Shown here: positions 1 through 8,522 of the stretch, piece after piece
Position numbering within the stretch: the stretch's first letter is position 1
Layout of the letters: every line of letters starts with the position of its first letter
Virus record (IMG/VR): IMGVR_UViG_3300034073_004354
Coordinates: 83,741 to 147,740 of that record
Reading direction: 5' to 3' (one strand)
Length of the DNA: 64,000 nucleotides
DNA from: a virus
Notes under the pieces: model-generated
Database searches by the model: none
Told to the model about the DNA's origin: nothing
The model's input: the letters and a program-made list of their open reading frames with translations, nothing else
Program-made: the position numbers and the translations under genes

Positions 1-486
1 ATCTGATTCAACCAGCCAATCCAGTACCGTTGTAAAACCACCGCATTGAATACCTGTCATAACCATTGCTTGGCTTAGCTGAGATAAAATATCATGCCAA
101 GAAACTTCTTCTCGTAAATCTCGAACACGATTTAGCAAAACATAAAAAGCACTATTATTTGCCAAATAAATTGTATCTTGATTCTTAAAGTTACCTAGAG
201 TCTTTTGAATATAAGACCACCAAGATTCTTCTGTGACCAAGGTGTTAGGATTCTCTGAAAGAACAGCCTCCACTACGCCAGACTGAATCTCCATAGTGAG
301 AAGATGAAGTCTTGGCAAAACTAATTCTGGATAAGTGTTTAGAATTTGTGCTTTAAGTTGTCGGCTGACTGGATCAATACGAGAAATAATCGTATTAAGC
401 CCCTGAACCAAAACAAATTCCATAGGATTCATTGGCTCTGGCTTTGCAGCTTCTACCATAGTTTGGACACTATTTTCTTCAGACAT
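1..486 (-). CDS. Hypothetical protein, C-terminus cut by window edge
   Basis: An open frame runs on the minus strand from an ATG at 486-484 to the left edge with no stop, so only the first 162 codons are visible. The start (M-S-E-E-N-S-V-Q) lies inside the last codons of the next gene upstream, an 8-base overlap typical of a translationally coupled pair. The visible part is acidic at its N-terminus (residues 1-20) and then mostly helical, without a motif I recognise. It contains no predicted membrane segment. Function unknown; the coding call rests on frame length and coupling. Confidence 0.75.
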   Translation of the reverse strand, partial: MSEENSVQTMVEAAKPEPMNPMEFVLVQGLNTIISRIDPVSRQLKAQILNTYPELVLPRLHLLTMEIQSGVVEAVLSENPNTLVTEESWWSYIQKTLGNFKNQDTIYLANNSAFYVLLNRVRDLREEVSWHDILSQLSQAMVMTGIQCGGFTTVLDWLVESD

Positions 487-757
487 TGCTTGCCTCAATC
501 TTGTTTTTTAGGAAGTTCTCAAAATCTGGCATGTATAACTTAAATACATAAAATTTAATTTTATCATCCAGCATATCCCAACAGGGAAATACCTTGTCAA
601 AGGACTCTGTGATAAACTTATCCAAAAGATCCTTGTCTGGCCCCTTGCTGTAGGTTGCGGTAGAAACCAAGGAATTAAGACCAGCAGCCAAAACCTTATT
701 TAAGACTTTCTGCTTTTCGGTCAATTCATCAACTCTAACAACTGCTTGTGAATCCAT
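479..757 (-). CDS. Small hypothetical protein (92 aa)
   Basis: A Shine-Dalgarno GGAGG lies six bases before the ATG at 757, which is preferred over an in-frame GTG one codon earlier. The protein is helical with a charged N-terminal half (V-D-E-L-T-E-K-Q-K) and an aromatic C-terminal half. It ends overlapping the start of the partial gene at 1-486, so the two are probably one operon downstream of groEL. No family recognised. Confidence 0.7.
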   Translation of the reverse strand: MDSQAVVRVDELTEKQKVLNKVLAAGLNSLVSTATYSKGPDKDLLDKFITESFDKVFPCWDMLDDKIKFYVFKLYMPDFENFLKNKIEASNV

Positions 758-809
758 CACCGTCCTCCTAGACTAGATATAACCCATGCTAACTAAATAT
801 TAAAGCCTT

Positions 810-2408
810 TTATTTTTCTTCTTCATCACAAATTGTAACTTCTGTAGTGAGCAAAGTTCCGCTGGCAGAAGCTGCATGTTCTAAAGAAGATCTAACTACC
901 TTAGTTGGATCTACAATTCCACGTTCCAACATATTAGAAACATATTCTAATCTTAGGGCATCAAATCCTGCAAAAGAACCAGCTTCCAAAACTCTCCTTA
1001 GATAATCAGACCTTTCCTCTTCCAATCCTGCGTTTGATAAGATCTGATTAAAAGGTGCCTTGAGGGCGGCCTTCACCACCTCAATACCTACAACCTCTTC
1101 TGGTAGTAAGGTGTTTTTATCGAGGGTTTCTAATGCTCTTAGACAATGAATCAAAGCACATCCACCGCCAGGAACTACGCCTTCTGATAGGGCTGATTTA
1201 ACAGCATTAATAGCATCTTCTACACGGTCCTTCTTCTCACGCATTTCACTTTCTGATGTGGCACCTACCTTAAAGATAGCAACACCACCACTTAATCTTG
1301 AAATTCTGGAGCGAATTAAATCCCTTTGCTCATCAAAGATGGTGGACTCTGAGGCTCTATTTTTAAGCAACCCAATAGCCTTTTCTAGCACTTCCTTAGA
1401 TTGCTTGCCATTAATAATATTTGTATTGGTGGTACTAACGACTACCTTTCTGGCGGAACCTAAGTCTGTAATTTTTGCGTCCTTTAATTCTCTACCGTCT
1501 GAATTGGTGAATAATTTAGCGCCGGTAATAATTGCCAAATCTTCCATTAAGGCTCTTCTATGATCCCCAAAGCCAGGTGCCCTAACTACACAGCATCTAA
1601 TCACTCCCTTCATCTTGTTTAGAACTAGGTGTGTTAATGGCTCAGGATCAATAGACTTAACGATCATTAAGATCTGGCGACCTTCTTGAATTACTTGATT
1701 CAAGATTTCTACCAACATATGAACATTCTTTACGTCGGCATCATAAATAAGAATATAAGGATCTTCCATTTCGCAAGTATTTCTTGCGGGGTTGGTAATA
1801 AACTCCTCGCTAATCCAGCCTTTCTCCAATTTTAAACCGTCGCTATATTGCACTTCGGTTACATTACCGGCTGCTTCTTCTACTGAAACAATTCCATCAT
1901 TTCCAACAGCGGAAACTGCTTCTGCAATCATTTTGCCCAAAGTAGGGTTATTGTTAGCAGAGATAGTAGCTACGTGCGCTAAGGTTTCTTCATCAGAAAC
2001 CTGAATGCTCATCTCTTTAAGTTTTGCGACCACTTTCTCTACGGCCAGATCAATTCCGCGCTTTACTAAGACAGGATTATTTCCATTGGCTACAAATTTA
2101 AGACCACGTCCATAGATTTCTTGTGCTAGAACTGTAGCCGTAGTAGTTCCGTCACCAGCCTCCATATTAGCGTCTGCTGCGACTGACTTAATTAATTGGG
2201 CACCCATATTTTGGATTGGGTGATCTAGATTAATATATCTTGCTACCGTTACACCGTCTTTAGTGATTAGAGGCGGTCCCATTTTTCTTTCAATAGCTGC
2301 GTGCCTGCCTCTTGGACCCAAAGTAGCCTTAACAGCATTGGCTAAAATATCCACACCTTCTTTCATCTGATCTCTGGCGTCTGAACCAATAACAACCTGT
2401 TTTCCCAC
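810..2408 (-). CDS. groL: Chaperonin GroEL (60 kDa)
   Basis: This is a full-length group I chaperonin subunit that would form a barrel to fold phage or host proteins with ATP. Family signatures are visible: the ATP-binding G-D-G-T-T-T at residues 85-90, L-G-P-R-G-R near residue 30, and V-E-D-A-I-N-A with the catalytic Asp followed by E-G-V-V-P-G-G-G. I place the start at the GTG at 2408-2406, seven codons inside the longest frame. AAGGAG sits six bases before it, and the resulting N-terminus matches the usual GroEL start. The SD overlaps the stop of the upstream methylase. The C-terminus ends in acidic residues without the Gly-Gly-Met tail common in bacteria. No GroES-like gene is visible in the window, so it may use the host GroES or one encoded elsewhere. 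Confidence 0.97.
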   Translation of the reverse strand: MGKQVVIGSDARDQMKEGVDILANAVKATLGPRGRHAAIERKMGPPLITKDGVTVARYINLDHPIQNMGAQLIKSVAADANMEAGDGTTTATVLAQEIYGRGLKFVANGNNPVLVKRGIDLAVEKVVAKLKEMSIQVSDEETLAHVATISANNNPTLGKMIAEAVSAVGNDGIVSVEEAAGNVTEVQYSDGLKLEKGWISEEFITNPARNTCEMEDPYILIYDADVKNVHMLVEILNQVIQEGRQILMIVKSIDPEPLTHLVLNKMKGVIRCCVVRAPGFGDHRRALMEDLAIITGAKLFTNSDGRELKDAKITDLGSARKVVVSTTNTNIINGKQSKEVLEKAIGLLKNRASESTIFDEQRDLIRSRISRLSGGVAIFKVGATSESEMREKKDRVEDAINAVKSALSEGVVPGGGCALIHCLRALETLDKNTLLPEEVVGIEVVKAALKAPFNQILSNAGLEEERSDYLRRVLEAGSFAGFDALRLEYVSNMLERGIVDPTKVVRSSLEHAASASGTLLTTEVTICDEEEK

Positions 2409-2418
2409 TTTACACTCC

Positions 2419-3057
2419 TTATGTCTCATAAACGTTTGTATAAACCTCCTTCATTTTGTTCTGTAAGGAGGCGTTATTTAATACAGCAGCCCTCATTGGA
2501 TTGGAACCGGCAAAGGGATCCGCACAAATTTCATTATTTTCCGCACCTAATAGCAATATATCTTCCCAAATTTGGTAAGGCTTTGGTGAAGTACCTGTTG
2601 GGGAATAGTTGATGGATGGAATGGCATCTGAAATAGTAGGTTTTTTATAATTAAAAATATTGCTTCTGGATTTAACATAAACTTTTGGATTACCCTTTGA
2701 AGCATAAACAATATACTCTGCTTGGTTTCTCCAGTGATAACCACCACCAAAATGTTGTTTGTCCCAGATTAGAATATTTAAAAATTTAAAACCGGCACCT
2801 TCGACAGAGGCCAGGGTATTAAATAATCCATCTCGATTACAAAAGATATAAGCTCGACCACCCTCCACCGTCTTATTATACATCTTCTTGATTACATCAT
2901 CAATTTTATTCCAAGTAAATCTTTTGTACATTCCATTATATCTTCCCGTACCATTCTGTGAAGAAAATGGATAAGGTGGATCAGTAATCCAAATATCAAT
3001 ATTTTCTTTTAATTGATTAAACCAATCATCAATATCTAGATTGTCAACATGAATCAT
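2419..3057 (-). CDS. DNA methyltransferase, D-P-P-Y type (N4/N6)
   Basis: S-adenosylmethionine-dependent DNA amino-methyltransferase. The catalytic D-P-P-Y is at residues 26-29 and the SAM-binding A-D-P-F-A-G-S-N-P motif lies near the C-terminus (residues ~180-188). The order catalytic motif, recognition region, SAM motif is that of beta-class enzymes. At 212 residues it is a compact single-domain enzyme with no restriction partner next to it, so it probably protects phage DNA from host restriction or regulates it. It starts one base after the stop of the upstream gene, and its own stop codon overlaps the groEL SD. Confidence 0.88.
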   Translation of the reverse strand: MIHVDNLDIDDWFNQLKENIDIWITDPPYPFSSQNGTGRYNGMYKRFTWNKIDDVIKKMYNKTVEGGRAYIFCNRDGLFNTLASVEGAGFKFLNILIWDKQHFGGGYHWRNQAEYIVYASKGNPKVYVKSRSNIFNYKKPTISDAIPSINYSPTGTSPKPYQIWEDILLLGAENNEICADPFAGSNPMRAAVLNNASLQNKMKEVYTNVYET

Positions 3058-3387
3058 TTAAATCTCCAATGGCTTTTCAATTTTTGCAGGACCATCCATC
3101 TTAGACTCTTTAGTCTTAGCCTTGGCTCGCTCTTGCTGGTCTCGAATTGCCCTACGCTTTCCAATAACTGTATTTGTGGCCAAATCAACTTGCTCTCGGT
3201 CTAAGCCCATTGCAAAAAACCAAAAGGCTGCTCTCTTACCTTCTGATAGACCTTCTTCTAATTTTTCGATTTGTTCCTTCATGTTTTGAATAGCAATCAT
3301 ATCTCGCAGTAAGCCTTCTGCTACTGAAAGCAATTCTTCATCCTTAATATCATTAATTAAATCCTGAAATTCCGTTAGAGAACTCAT
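3058..3387 (-). CDS. Hypothetical coiled-coil protein (109 aa)
   Basis: A strong SD (AAGGAGG) precedes the ATG. Residues ~20-55 are strongly helical and charged (I-E-K-L-E-E-G-L), suggesting a coiled coil, and the C-terminal third is Lys-rich. It is the first gene of the minus-strand operon that continues with the methylase and groEL. It is divergent from the plus-strand gene at 3439, so the 51-base gap probably holds promoters for both. Function unknown. Confidence 0.7.
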   Translation of the reverse strand: MSSLTEFQDLINDIKDEELLSVAEGLLRDMIAIQNMKEQIEKLEEGLSEGKRAAFWFFAMGLDREQVDLATNTVIGKRRAIRDQQERAKAKTKESKMDGPAKIEKPLEI

Positions 3388-3438
3388 CGTGCCTCCTTTT
3401 CGACTAATATTTTGTTTTTCTGTAGTTAGGGGTATTTC

Positions 3439-4608
3439 ATGAAATATTTAAACAACAATTATGAAATTGAAGATTATTTTTATAAAAATTTTTATAAAAA
3501 GGCATCGCAAGATACCGCAGCATGGGAAAACTTACAGGAAAAAATAAGCAACATACCTGTCAATAAAAACGTTTCCGCCCTAGCAAAACAATCCGCGGAA
3601 CAAGCTCAGGTTTTAAAAAGCAGTCTGTCTAAAGCTGATGAGGGCGGGCTTATGGAGTTGGGTAGTGAATTTATATCAGACTCCATTAGCTTTATCATTA
3701 AGTATACCGGTATTGATGTTGGATTACAATCTACTTGGGAATCTATAAAATCTACAGTAATGGGTTTTATTGAATATATAAAAGAAGTTATTGAGAGATA
3801 TACACCCATAAAGATGGGTAATCAATATATTTTTCCAGATGAGGCTTTGATTAAGGAAGCAAGCACCTATAGCTTTTTCTCTGATCTAGGGAAACTTTTT
3901 ACTAAGTACGGTGGGAAAAGATTACTAACTGCAATCCCCTATCTTGGTTATGTTTTCCAAGCTTTTTTTGCCTTCAGAAGCTTGTATGCCATATATGCCG
4001 CTTATAAGGCCGCACTACCTTATATAGAAGAATTAGGAATTCCTTGGATGGATACTTTGCAGCCAACTGCAACCACCTTAAACAATAAATTTGAAGAATA
4101 TAAAGACGATCCGGTTAAGTTAGAAAAACTACTTACAATATGTGAGACTGCCAGAATTTTCATAACAGAAGGATTCTTCTTAGCTGCCGTTACACTAGAT
4201 ACCATAAAGGATTTGGTTTTTGACTTTATTATTCAGCCCGGTTCAGCCTTATCTGGATTCTTCTTAGTTGTTGTACTTGGTGCTGCAATTGCAATTAATA
4301 TGGCAATAGCTTTAGCAATTTATGTTGCACTTGCAGAAGCAGGCGATGCTTATGCAGCAGGTGTTGTTGGAGTTAGAGAAAAAATAATACAACGCACTAA
4401 GGAAATTTTAGAACCTCCTGCACCAGAAGCACCAGAAGCATCGGCTGGAGGTACCGAAACTAGAAATTATGATCCAAGCAACCCTGATGATATTGAAGCT
4501 TATTTTCGTGATAATGCACCTAAGCCACTACCAAGCTCTGATAGTAATGATCTGTTACTTCAGGATATTACAGAAGATTCTATTGCTAATTATTTTGGCG
4601 TAAGATAA
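3439..4608 (+). CDS. Putative virion/membrane-associated protein (389 aa)
   Basis: Isolated plus-strand gene with an amphipathic, Tyr-rich N-terminus ending in K-K-A-S, similar to leaders on other putative virion proteins here. At least three hydrophobic stretches are visible: residues ~155-190 and two in the region ~225-295, the last being an Ala/Val/Ile-rich segment. The tail is Pro/Ala-rich and then carries two similar acidic motifs, D-I-E-A-Y-F and D-S-I-A-N-Y-F, which resemble the N-terminal E-I-E-D-Y-F. It could be an injected internal protein that inserts in the membrane. No family recognised. Confidence 0.7.
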   Translation: MKYLNNNYEIEDYFYKNFYKKASQDTAAWENLQEKISNIPVNKNVSALAKQSAEQAQVLKSSLSKADEGGLMELGSEFISDSISFIIKYTGIDVGLQSTWESIKSTVMGFIEYIKEVIERYTPIKMGNQYIFPDEALIKEASTYSFFSDLGKLFTKYGGKRLLTAIPYLGYVFQAFFAFRSLYAIYAAYKAALPYIEELGIPWMDTLQPTATTLNNKFEEYKDDPVKLEKLLTICETARIFITEGFFLAAVTLDTIKDLVFDFIIQPGSALSGFFLVVVLGAAIAINMAIALAIYVALAEAGDAYAAGVVGVREKIIQRTKEILEPPAPEAPEASAGGTETRNYDPSNPDDIEAYFRDNAPKPLPSSDSNDLLLQDITEDSIANYFGVR

Positions 4609-4617
4609 AGGATTGTT

Positions 4618-4645
4618 ATAGGCCGTATTTTTACACACGGCCTAT
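4618..4645 (+). terminator. Hairpin between convergent genes
   Basis: A perfect 9-bp stem (ATAGGCCGT / ACGGCCTAT) with a 10-base loop starts ten bases after the stop of the plus-strand gene. The U-tract after it is weak on both strands. It lies between convergent genes and probably ends transcription from the plus-strand gene. Confidence 0.55.
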
Positions 4646-4651
4646 ATTAGA

Positions 4652-4777
4652 TTAATTAATTTCCTTAATCTTATTAACTCGATGCCACCAATCTAGCCAT
4701 GATCGCTCCCAATCTTGTTGAGAAACCATGATCTGACGACCATTGTGATACAAAAAATAAAATACTTGATTTTCCAT
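4652..4777 (-). CDS. Very small hypothetical protein (41 aa)
   Basis: A short frame with a perfect SD (AAAGGAG) five bases before ATG 4777. It reads M-E-N-Q-V-F-Y-F-L-Y then a Trp-rich centre (D-W-E-R-S-W-L-D-W-W) and a basic end, closing with TAA just before the terminator hairpin. Position directly after the 120-residue gene, spacing and SD argue that it is translated. Function unknown. Confidence 0.6.
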   Translation of the reverse strand: MENQVFYFLYHNGRQIMVSQQDWERSWLDWWHRVNKIKEIN

Positions 4778-4787
4778 TTTCACTCCT

Positions 4788-5150
4788 TTAAATTAAGGCA
4801 TAACATTTCTTGTTATCCATATAAACTTTCTTAGCATTATAAAATGGCGTTCCTGAATTGTCTACAAAGGTGGAGCTTTTATAAGGATTATAATGTAATT
4901 CCACCCAGGTATTTGGAACTAAAAAGTCTAGCTTATCATGGATGATTAAACTTTTACATCTAACAAAAGCGTGTACATTCTTTCTCTTTGTTTCGAGAAC
5001 CCTCCTTCTTCCGCCTGGTTGAACTACTAACTGACAATCTTCTGCCAGAATCTTTAGAGGATGTAAAATCACCCTGCCTTTGTCTTTAACACTCCAGCAA
5101 CCCAGGTGCAGATTCCAATAAATATCTAATTTTGAACCTTTGGAACCCAA
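4788..5150 (-). CDS. Conserved phage hypothetical protein (120 aa)
   Basis: The N-terminus (S-K-L-D-I-Y-W-N-L-H then C-W-S-V-K-D) recalls a short conserved family seen in many phages and annotated only as hypothetical. It is basic and rich in beta-type sequence. The start overlaps the end of the Fpg gene by 25 bases, so the two are probably co-translated. No catalytic motif is apparent. Confidence 0.7.
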   Translation of the reverse strand: MGSKGSKLDIYWNLHLGCWSVKDKGRVILHPLKILAEDCQLVVQPGGRRRVLETKRKNVHAFVRCKSLIIHDKLDFLVPNTWVELHYNPYKSSTFVDNSGTPFYNAKKVYMDNKKCYALI

Positions 5151-5953
5151 TGTGTTGTCCTCCCATCCTCTGTTTCTTCACGAATTACCTTATTACCTAG
5201 AGGATCTGTTTCTTGACCATAAACCATAAATCGACTCGTAAAATTGCCGACCTCACCATTGAAATCCTGATAGGTTCGGAAGGTGGAGCCACCAGTTCTA
5301 TAACTCTCCCGAATTATACATGAAACTGCTTTATTTAGTGTGTTGATTTCCAAGTCTGATAGACTAGACATTTTTCTATGTGGTGATATCTTGGCTAGAT
5401 ATAATGCCTCTGCTTTAATATAATTGCCTACCCCAGATAAAATAGACTGATCCATTAAAAACTCTGGAAGGGTTTTCTTTCCATGTTTTTTAACCTTGGA
5501 TCTAAAATCCAAATCTGAAACATCTTCTACTAACACATCTGGCCCTAGTGATTTAAGCTTTGCATTTAATTCTTTTTTAGAATTAACAAACTTAATAGTT
5601 CCAAAGTTTCTAATGTCTTTAAAGTGAACTGTATAACCATCATCGAAAGTTAATGAAAGCCTAAGATGTGTAGCATCCGGGTCTGTAACAGCTGATTCTT
5701 TTTTTAGCCAAGAACCCGACATACCTAGCGTATTCCAAATGTTCCATTCGCTATCTGTAAGAAAATAAATAAACTTACCCTTGCATTTAATCTCTTCTAT
5801 CTTTAGGGGTAAGGCTTTTTCAAAGTTAGCTAAGCCTTCTGGCGGTTTTTTAAGATATCGACCGCTCAGAACTTGAATCTGAGTTAAGGTTTTCCCCACC
5901 AGAACCTTCGACATTTGATCCACAATCTTCTTTACTTCCGGTCCCTCTGGCAT
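5126..5953 (-). CDS. mutM: Formamidopyrimidine-DNA glycosylase (Fpg/MutM), zincless
   Basis: Base-excision repair enzyme that removes oxidised purines and cuts the abasic site. The start is the ATG at 5953 (GGAGG five bases before), which gives the required M-P-E-G-P-E; Pro2 is the Schiff-base nucleophile and Glu3 the acid. A K-G-K at residues ~58-60 matches the conserved catalytic lysine. The helix-two-turn-helix (Q-S-I-L-S-G-V-G-N-Y) is intact. The C-terminal zinc finger has lost all four cysteines but keeps the hairpin G-R-T-T-H-W, as in zincless NEIL1-type enzymes. Length (275 aa) is normal for Fpg. Its N-terminus is overlapped by the next gene upstream. Confidence 0.93.
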   Translation of the reverse strand: MPEGPEVKKIVDQMSKVLVGKTLTQIQVLSGRYLKKPPEGLANFEKALPLKIEEIKCKGKFIYFLTDSEWNIWNTLGMSGSWLKKESAVTDPDATHLRLSLTFDDGYTVHFKDIRNFGTIKFVNSKKELNAKLKSLGPDVLVEDVSDLDFRSKVKKHGKKTLPEFLMDQSILSGVGNYIKAEALYLAKISPHRKMSSLSDLEINTLNKAVSCIIRESYRTGGSTFRTYQDFNGEVGNFTSRFMVYGQETDPLGNKVIREETEDGRTTHWVPKVQN

Positions 5954-6299
5954 CTTTACCTCCAACCCAACTCGGCATTTCAAAGTTTTTGAAGATTTTC
6001 CAACTATCTCTTACTTTAACAGCAGTTATTTCCGTACATTCCTGCTTGTCATAAAAAGCATATACAATTTTTGTAAACCCTGCCTCAGAAACCTTTGCTT
6101 CTATAAGATTAATGGTGCCAATACCCCGATAGAAACCAACCGGCAGTTCTTCTAAAGAAATAACATCCCAGCCTTTTTGTGGATGTGGCACCAAAACATT
6201 ATTTTTATCTAAGCATAGAATGTGTTTATGACTCACATAGTTTTGTCCTGGCTTCCAACAGAAAATAGTTTCGCCAGGATTAGGCTTAGAATATTCCAT
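5850..6299 (-). CDS. Hypothetical protein (149 aa) overlapping mutM start
   Basis: The ATG at 6299 shares one base with the stop of the upstream hydrolase gene (TGATG), so it is translationally coupled. The first ~100 residues look globular (W-D-V-I-S-L-E-E-L-P-V-G-F-Y-R-G). The last ~35 residues lie in the region shared with mutM and are Ser/Gly-rich low complexity, which suggests the reading there is constrained by the mutM frame. A 104-base overlap is unusually long. A sequencing or real frameshift near 5950 is possible. Function unknown. Confidence 0.6.
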   Translation of the reverse strand: MEYSKPNPGETIFCWKPGQNYVSHKHILCLDKNNVLVPHPQKGWDVISLEELPVGFYRGIGTINLIEAKVSEAGFTKIVYAFYDKQECTEITAVKVRDSWKIFKNFEMPSWVGGKDARGTGSKEDCGSNVEGSGGENLNSDSSSERSIS

Positions 6300-7003
6300 C
6301 AGGGAATGACAATTCCAAAACGATATGTTAGTGGTGTGTCTAGATTCCAGTTGTCTGCTGCCGCAACCTTAAGGATTGCAGTAACACGCTCTGCGGATCT
6401 TTGAACTAGAGGATTTGGATAAGCTTTTAGCCAAGAATATCTAGCATTCAGAAATGCTTTTGCCCAAGCCTTCTCTTCACCGCCAGTAGCAGGGGGACGC
6501 TCTGGAAATACTTTTCTGAGTGAATCAATACGACCGGGTCCAGAGTGAATAGAAGTATCATACAAAGCCAGATAGGTAAATGGCAAAGTTAACTTCATGG
6601 CAGTCCCTCTCTGAAGAACAGGAACCCAATATAACTCTTCAAAAACCTGGTCTTGTGCTTGTTGCATTAAAGGATCTTTTCCAGCCAAAGATAGAAGCTG
6701 CATTAATTCTTTAACTTCTGCAGGAGGATTTTTCGGGTCCACCTTGGAAGAGAAATTGGCAGTTAACTTTGGCAGAAACTTATCAAACTTATCAGAATGT
6801 GCCCCGCCAAGATCTAAATAGCGCATTACAATAGCATCTAAGGAGCCGCTTCTGTCAGTAGACTGATGTTTGCCATAAGAAATTCCTGCACCATCTGCTA
6901 GAACTGTAACAGTGGAATAAGCAGTAGGCGAAGGAAGCTTGCCAGTCTCGTTAATAGATAAGACGGAATCAATAACCCTTTTTTGTGTGGCACTAAGTTG
7001 CAT
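6299..7003 (-). CDS. GH46 chitosanase-like glycoside hydrolase
   Basis: Matches glycoside hydrolase family 46: E19 in I-N-E-T-G and D37 in A-D-G-A-G-I-S-Y-G are spaced 18 residues apart, as are Glu22 and Asp40 of the Streptomyces N174 enzyme. A further family-like block, A-L-Y-D-T-S-I-H-S-G, follows at ~150. I choose ATG 7003 because TAAGGAG lies just upstream, overlapping the stop of the preceding gene; the longer frame has no SD. Length (234 aa) fits one catalytic domain. In a phage it most likely cuts a cell-wall or capsule glycan during entry or lysis. No signal peptide is visible, so a virion or holin route is likely. Confidence 0.85.
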   Translation of the reverse strand: MQLSATQKRVIDSVLSINETGKLPSPTAYSTVTVLADGAGISYGKHQSTDRSGSLDAIVMRYLDLGGAHSDKFDKFLPKLTANFSSKVDPKNPPAEVKELMQLLSLAGKDPLMQQAQDQVFEELYWVPVLQRGTAMKLTLPFTYLALYDTSIHSGPGRIDSLRKVFPERPPATGGEEKAWAKAFLNARYSWLKAYPNPLVQRSAERVTAILKVAAADNWNLDTPLTYRFGIVIP

Positions 7004-7013
7004 TAAAAACTCC

Positions 7014-7745
7014 TTATTTTCCAGCAGAATTAGATGTATAGGTAATTCTTGCGCCATATAATTTTGTGTTTCCAACCGAGTCATCTGTGATCGATACTTG
7101 GATCACATAACTGTAATCTTCATAGTCTATCGTTACATTTGTTCCCAAGACAATCTCTGCATATTCAACCGTTCCTACTATATTGAAAACACCACCACCA
7201 CCAACGGAAGTAAAGGCACCAGTTGTATTATTAATCTTTCCAATGGCTACGCTAAACACATCGCCGGTATCTGACCTCTCATAAGTAAGTCCTACAGTAG
7301 AAATAACAGAGCCATCTGGAAGATCTGTAATCGGTGCCCAAACCTTTCTAGTTGTAGTGGAACGAATTTGTAAGTAAGGTGGATCTTCGATCCTAAATGA
7401 AGTGGCACCATATTCTGGCACAAAAGCAACAGCAGGATAGCTTTTATATCTAGTAACTGCATCGCCAGGTGAAATAACCGTAGGAATTCTTTCAAAGTTA
7501 AGCGCCTGTCCTCCGATCAAAACACCTTGTGCTTCGATGGTGATTGCACTATAAGCTAGAATATCTATCTCACCACTAGGGTTGACAGCATTAATTTCTA
7601 AAGTAGAATCTGTGCTAATTAACTCAGTCTTAACTTCAGGTGAGGTGACCAAATCAGAAACTGATAAATTATCTTTAATATTTACAGTTTTAGTATCACC
7701 TACCACCTCTAGCGTGTGATCATCTGAATATCTATCCTTTGCCAT
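7014..7745 (-). CDS. Putative virion/tail protein (243 aa)
   Basis: A beta-rich sequence with many Val/Ile/Thr and short turns, e.g. L-E-I-N-A-V-N-P-S-G-E-I and A-I-T-I-E-A-Q-G-V, typical of tail-fibre or baseplate decoration proteins. SD AGGAG precedes ATG 7745. It is directly upstream of the hydrolase at 6299-7003, which supports a tail or adsorption role for both. No specific family recognised. Confidence 0.6.
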   Translation of the reverse strand: MAKDRYSDDHTLEVVGDTKTVNIKDNLSVSDLVTSPEVKTELISTDSTLEINAVNPSGEIDILAYSAITIEAQGVLIGGQALNFERIPTVISPGDAVTRYKSYPAVAFVPEYGATSFRIEDPPYLQIRSTTTRKVWAPITDLPDGSVISTVGLTYERSDTGDVFSVAIGKINNTTGAFTSVGGGGVFNIVGTVEYAEIVLGTNVTIDYEDYSYVIQVSITDDSVGNTKLYGARITYTSNSAGK

Positions 7746-7759
7746 TCATTCTCCTGGGA

Positions 7760-7981
7760 TTAAAAAATCTCTCCTTTATATTTAATATTAGCATTATATC
7801 CCTCAGGAAAGATTTTAACTGACAAGTTGTTTCCCCAACATTGTCTTGCATCAAAGATCACTTGCGCAATCTTTTGATAAGAACCGCCAAGATTCCTAAC
7901 CCACTCTACGCCATTAAAAAGATCTGCTGTCCAAAGACAGCTGTTTTTAGGATCCAAGCTAACACAAATCCAGTTCTTCAT
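7760..7981 (-). CDS. Small hypothetical protein (73 aa)
   Basis: Start set at ATG 7981, where AGGAG lies six bases upstream and M-K-N-W-I-C-V-S-L-D begins; the longer frame runs into the upstream gene without an SD. It contains several Trp and Cys residues and looks like a small globular protein. It lies between the RNA methyltransferase and the virion protein. Function unknown. Confidence 0.6.
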   Translation of the reverse strand: MKNWICVSLDPKNSCLWTADLFNGVEWVRNLGGSYQKIAQVIFDARQCWGNNLSVKIFPEGYNANIKYKGEIF

Positions 7982-7982
7982 T

Positions 7983-8522
7983 TTAACTCCTATTTGCATA
8001 TTGACGGCAATATTCATTAACAAAGGCAGTTCCAGTCTGACTTGTATTTAGACAAAAGCCTAAACCCCACATCGGGATATGAATCTTGTCAGAATTCAAA
8101 AGAATCTCTGTTGGAACACCAGACGTCTCGTTTCCTAATACAATACAATTATGGGTTTGAAAATCAAAACTATAATCGTAAAGACTTACCGAACCTTCTG
8201 TTAGCTCAGCAGAAACCAACTGCCAATTAGATAGTTTAGCTAAAGCTAAAAAATCTGAAGGTTTGTTGTACTGCCTAAGTTCAACAAAGTCAACCAAACT
8301 ACCTGAGGAATTAAACAAGGCTTTTCTAGAAGGAATTGAACCAATAACATGAATTGTACGAATACCATAACATGCTGCAGTTCTAATCAAAAAAGCTAAG
8401 TTTTCATCCAGTTGAAAGTTTACAGTAACTAGTGAGGCTGGTAAAGTTACTGCTTCTTTTTGCTTACCTAAGTATCTCTCAATTCTTGTCTCTGACCGCT
8501 TCAGCCTGCTCGCTTGCAACAT
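7983..8522 (-). CDS. SPOUT-family rRNA/tRNA methyltransferase (TrmH/SpoU-like)
   Basis: Ribose 2'-O-methyltransferase of the knotted SPOUT fold. The three SpoU motifs are present: N-L-A-F-L-I-R-T-A-A-C-Y-G (motif 1, residues ~40), I-V-L-G-N-E-T-S-G-V-P (motif 2, ~130) and I-P-M-W-G-L-G-F-C-L-N-T-S (motif 3, ~150). The usual S-L-N-V-S is changed to C-L-N-T-S. The 179-residue length equals the catalytic domain alone, without a substrate-binding N-terminal domain. It may modify host or phage tRNA or rRNA as part of the translation-related genes here. Its start overlaps the upstream gene by 44 bases. Confidence 0.85.
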   Translation of the reverse strand: MLQASRLKRSETRIERYLGKQKEAVTLPASLVTVNFQLDENLAFLIRTAACYGIRTIHVIGSIPSRKALFNSSGSLVDFVELRQYNKPSDFLALAKLSNWQLVSAELTEGSVSLYDYSFDFQTHNCIVLGNETSGVPTEILLNSDKIHIPMWGLGFCLNTSQTGTAFVNEYCRQYANRS

